Positions 13,400-15,025 of a stretch of DNA of 15,025 nt are shown piece after piece. The first letter of the stretch is position 1. Each line of letters begins with the position of its first letter. Position numbers and translations under genes: made by a program. The notes under the pieces are model-generated. The model saw only the letters and a program-made list of their open reading frames with translations, made no database searches and had not been told where the DNA came from. This DNA comes from a bacterium (GTDB taxonomy: Bacteria > Oederibacteriota > CAKKQC01). The stretch covers positions 1 to 15,025 of the forward strand of contig CAKKQC010000067.1 of the NCBI GenBank assembly GCA_919901855.1. The letters are read 5' to 3'.

Positions 13400-14767
13400 T
13401 CAGCTTCTTCCACTCGGCGCGTTCCGATCCGCCACCAGCCTGCCGGCGCCACCACAGAAGACACCCAGCGTGGCATAGGTCAACAGGATTGCACCGTGCG
13501 AAGCATGTTTGCCGATCAACGCATTCTGAGGCAGCGCGATGACGAACGTAGCCGCCACGAAGGCAAGGCCGAATGCCGAACTCGGCCTTGAAGCAGGCAG
13601 CGCAGCTGCAATTCGCCGCGCGACTCTCCAGTAGAACTGAAGAAGCGCATACAGGGCCAGCAGCCCCCCTTTGAACACAATGTCGATGAATTCATTGTGC
13701 GCACCAAATCCGCCAAGGAAGTCAGCCATCTGCACGTCGGCCGCAGGGCCGACTCCGGTTAGGAGTCGTGATGGCTGGTCAACGAAGTAGGTCAACGAGA
13801 GGCGCCACATCTCCACTCTTCCAGTTGTCGAGACATCCTCTGAACCCATCAACACCCCGGAAGATGGACGCAGACGGTCCAGTGTAGGATCGCCCATCAG
13901 GCTAGGTGCGCTCGAGTATACGAGGAAGGCGAGCAGCGACACCGAACCTGTCACAACCACAATCCTTAAGGCATCCCCTCTGAATGCTAGCAGAACTGCC
14001 AAGGCGACGCCGACAGCATGAGCCAATATGCCGGCCCGTGATGTGCTCAGCACCAAGACAATGAGACACAGAGCCCAACCGAAGGAGCCTGTAAGAACCA
14101 TAGCCCCGCGAGACACGGTCAAATACAGAAAGAACAGACCGCCGAAGGCACAGAAGTGGCCCACGGAACCGCGGAACAGCCCCAGGAATCCAACGCCCAG
14201 CGTGCCAAGACCAGCGGACTCCCTCCCGGTTAACGGCGTGAAGACATCCCAATCCACTACTCCTCCATATTGGAGAAGCCCTGCAACGACAAGTCCAAGC
14301 GTCAAGAGCACTGTCAGCCTCGCGAAACCGTCAACAGCAAAGTGCTCGGACGACATGCCAGCGCAGAGGACAAACACGCCTACATAGCATACTTGCCTGA
14401 AGAAGTATTGGGCATCAGCGATGCCAAAGGTGTAGACTCCAGCCATCGAAAGGACGAGTCCCATACATATGGGGATCAAGATGGATGCTAAGGCAATGCT
14501 CCTCGTCTCAGGCTCACTGACCCAGGAGACGAACCAAGGTGGCCGTCGAATGGCCAGACCAGCCAGAACCAAAGGGACGATGACATCGGAAGCGTAGATA
14601 GCACTCGCAACGCCCAACCTCATGACTGCCAGCGGAACACTGAGATAGACACTGGCCATAACCACTGATATCTGCCAACCGGGACCACTCTTCCGAACGA
14701 GAAATATGGCCACAGCCACATAGAGCAACTCGCCGAAGAACAGGTCGGCGCTCTCCCAGAGAATCAC
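13400..14767 (-). CDS. O-antigen ligase/polymerase-type membrane protein
   Basis: This 455-residue, very hydrophobic protein has roughly ten to twelve membrane helices. It has the Wzy/WaaL (O-antigen ligase domain) arrangement. LVLSTSRAGILAHAVGVALA (238-257) precedes a large hydrophilic loop (about 285-365) that holds STTGRVEMWRLSLTYF (313-328), LLTGVGP (335-341) and GAHNEFIDIVFKGGLLALY (355-373). The loop His357 and Glu359 match the motif needed for glycan transfer in this superfamily. It would polymerise repeat units or ligate the finished chain in the periplasm; sequence alone does not separate the two. The GTG start overlaps the upstream stop (GTGA), with AAGGTGG about 9 bp upstream. Confidence 0.85.
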   Translation of the reverse strand: MILWESADLFFGELLYVAVAIFLVRKSGPGWQISVVMASVYLSVPLAVMRLGVASAIYASDVIVPLVLAGLAIRRPPWFVSWVSEPETRSIALASILIPICMGLVLSMAGVYTFGIADAQYFFRQVCYVGVFVLCAGMSSEHFAVDGFARLTVLLTLGLVVAGLLQYGGVVDWDVFTPLTGRESAGLGTLGVGFLGLFRGSVGHFCAFGGLFFLYLTVSRGAMVLTGSFGWALCLIVLVLSTSRAGILAHAVGVALAVLLAFRGDALRIVVVTGSVSLLAFLVYSSAPSLMGDPTLDRLRPSSGVLMGSEDVSTTGRVEMWRLSLTYFVDQPSRLLTGVGPAADVQMADFLGGFGAHNEFIDIVFKGGLLALYALLQFYWRVARRIAAALPASRPSSAFGLAFVAATFVIALPQNALIGKHASHGAILLTYATLGVFCGGAGRLVADRNAPSGRS

Positions 14768-15025
14768 TCTCCACCACCTTCTCGCAGATTCATCCTCCGG
14801 CTTCTCACCTTCCGTGCAAGGAGCGAAGCAATTGCCTTCAACGTTCCCCCGTGATCCCGGTAGAGTCTGGACACCTGTGGCTCCTCTGTGATCTCCATCG
14901 AACGGAGAAGTAGGAACAGACTGATCGCCTCTGCTGACACTGGTGCCCTATGCCTGGGAATCTTGGGAATGTCCCGAAGGGCCATCTTGAGCCCCAGCAG
15001 GTAGCTCGACACTGAGCGCCGACGA
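14764..15025 (-). CDS. C-terminal part of unidentified cluster protein
   Basis: The frame is open to the window edge, so the true start is probably outside. About 86 residues are visible, including SSYLLGLKMALRDIPKIPRH and LYRDHGGTLKAIASLLARKV, ending with an Arg-rich tail. The tail resembles the basic C-terminal ends of some GT2 glycosyltransferases, but no catalytic motif is visible, so the function is unassigned. The stop overlaps the GTG of the polymerase-type gene by 4 bp, so it belongs to the same transcription unit. A short protein starting at the GTG at 15012 is a less likely alternative. Confidence 0.5.
   Translation of the reverse strand, partial: RRRSVSSYLLGLKMALRDIPKIPRHRAPVSAEAISLFLLLRSMEITEEPQVSRLYRDHGGTLKAIASLLARKVRSRRMNLREGGGE

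Overview
The window is high-GC bacterial DNA in two parts. Positions 1 to about 4600 hold an accessory stretch of toxin-antitoxin (TA) and mobile-element pieces. Positions 5044-15025 hold a surface-polysaccharide (exopolysaccharide or O-antigen type) biosynthesis cluster, all on the minus strand. Most genes have GGAG-type ribosome sites, and the sugar-polymer genes suggest a diderm, Gram-negative-type cell. The sequence does not let me assign a phylum with confidence.

Accessory part: three different AbiEi-type (type IV TA antitoxin) winged-helix regulators lie within 4.6 kb, all on the minus strand. They are a 3'-truncated one at the window edge (1-270), one in a complete AbiEi-AbiEii pair (2394-3194 and 1423-2397, ATGA overlap), and an orphan (3792-4592). 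A small antitoxin plus PIN-ribonuclease pair (464-679, 666-1094, plus strand) diverges from the first. Their shared AT-rich intergenic region holds two copies of GTGCT-N7-AGCAC and an extra half-site, a likely operator set. A small unrecognised ORF (1122-1370) follows the AbiEii toxin gene. Between the AbiE pair and the orphan lie the last codons of a CsgG/LpoB-like gene fused to the first codons and left-end repeats of an IS21-type element, which is a deletion scar. A 450-bp gene-free stretch (4593-5043) rich in perfect short hairpins separates this part from the sugar cluster.

Polysaccharide part, in transcription order from 15025 down: the C-terminal end of an unknown protein; an O-antigen ligase/polymerase-type membrane protein; a GT4 glycosyltransferase; a Maa/WbbJ-type hexapeptide acyltransferase; a candidate terminator and promoter; a WcaF-like acyltransferase; an FkbM methyltransferase; a fused short-chain dehydrogenase plus Gfo/Idh/MocA oxidoreductase; a GT2 glycosyltransferase; a WbuB-like GT4 glycosyltransferase; and a YdcF-like DUF218 membrane protein. 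Short gaps and ATGA/GTGA overlaps indicate one or two operons. Together they would modify a nucleotide sugar (fusion protein), assemble a repeat unit (three transferases), decorate it (two acyltransferases, one methyltransferase) and polymerise or ligate it.

Most notable are the SDR-Gfo/Idh/MocA fusion, the concentration of AbiEi regulators with a duplicated operator, the IS21 deletion scar, the hairpin cluster, and several starts that look almost leaderless.
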